Positions 61,742 to 61,842 of a stretch of DNA of 61,842 nucleotides are shown piece by piece. The notes beneath the pieces were generated by a model, which ran no database searches, was not told the DNA's origin, and saw only the letters and a program-made list of their open reading frames with translations. Location: positions 1 through 61,842 of the forward strand of contig UCJA01000003.1 of assembly GCA_900472675.1 (NCBI GenBank). Reading direction: 5' to 3'. The translations under genes were made by a program, and so were the position numbers. Within the stretch, counting starts at the first letter, position 1. Each line of letters opens with the position of its first letter. The stretch is from Hyphomicrobiales bacterium (GTDB lineage: Bacteria; Pseudomonadota; Alphaproteobacteria; Rhizobiales; Rhizobiaceae).

Positions 61742-61842
61742 ATCTCTTTCTTACTTCGTGGCAACACTTTGGGGAAGTGTGCGACGCTGGCAATTGACAA
61801 TCTAAACGCTCATCTCTCCCCCCACACCATCCCCCCATCCCC

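Overview
The window is about 61.8 kb of high-GC alphaproteobacterial DNA, most likely from a Rhizobiaceae chromosome or large replicon (Rhizobium, Agrobacterium or Shinella type). The evidence is a complete PhyR-NepR-EcfG general-stress locus with its HWE kinase, a SorC-regulated smo/mtlK polyol operon, many peptide-type ABC operons, and RIME-like palindromic repeats. No rRNA, tRNA, CRISPR array, IS transposase or replication origin was seen. Most coding DNA is catabolic and transport genes in long co-directional operons with 4-bp ATGA overlaps.

Layout: 0-5 kb holds an Ada-like DNA-repair regulator, a DUF2244 protein, nth, an EI24/CysZ-like protein, an FAD oxidoreductase and a Gly-rich secreted repeat protein. 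5.2-14.3 kb is a minus-strand polyol operon (SorC regulator, smoEFGK-like ABC transporter, mtlK, HAD phosphatase, FGGY kinase). 14.5-16 kb has a CPBP protease and a Fic toxin-antitoxin pair. 16-23.2 kb is a peptide ABC system split between divergent operons with an M20 amidohydrolase. 23.2-28.8 kb is the general stress region: HWE kinase, phyR, nepR-ecfG, a receiver protein, a Crp-type regulator and an ElaB-like/holin-like pair. I found five EcfG-type promoters (GGAAC-N16/17-CGTT; four exact) there. One drives an unannotated short transcript or 46-codon ORF and one a leader ORF ahead of the kinase.

28.8-40.5 kb is a ten-gene minus-strand peptide operon in which one pair of ATPases lies between two permease/binding-protein sets, with a dipeptidase at one end and an amidase at the other. 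40.6-49.8 kb is a LacI-controlled purine salvage operon (PotABCD-like transporter, nucleoside hydrolase, adenine deaminase, phosphoribosyltransferase), interrupted by a 0.9-kb array of hairpin repeats. 49.9-54.4 kb has a DUF1330 pseudogene, a LysR/SDR pair and several orphan genes that look less GC-rich. 54.6-58 kb has a 35-codon microprotein, a GGDEF-EAL protein and small membrane proteins. 58-60.3 kb is LysR plus gcdH with a terminator, and the window ends with a perfect 45-bp inverted repeat, a decayed gcdH-like fragment and an orphan protein with a PD-(D/E)XK-like motif.

A recurring theme is that binding-protein genes are separated from their permease genes by strong stem-loops or repeat arrays (four of five operons), which probably sets binding protein in excess over membrane components.
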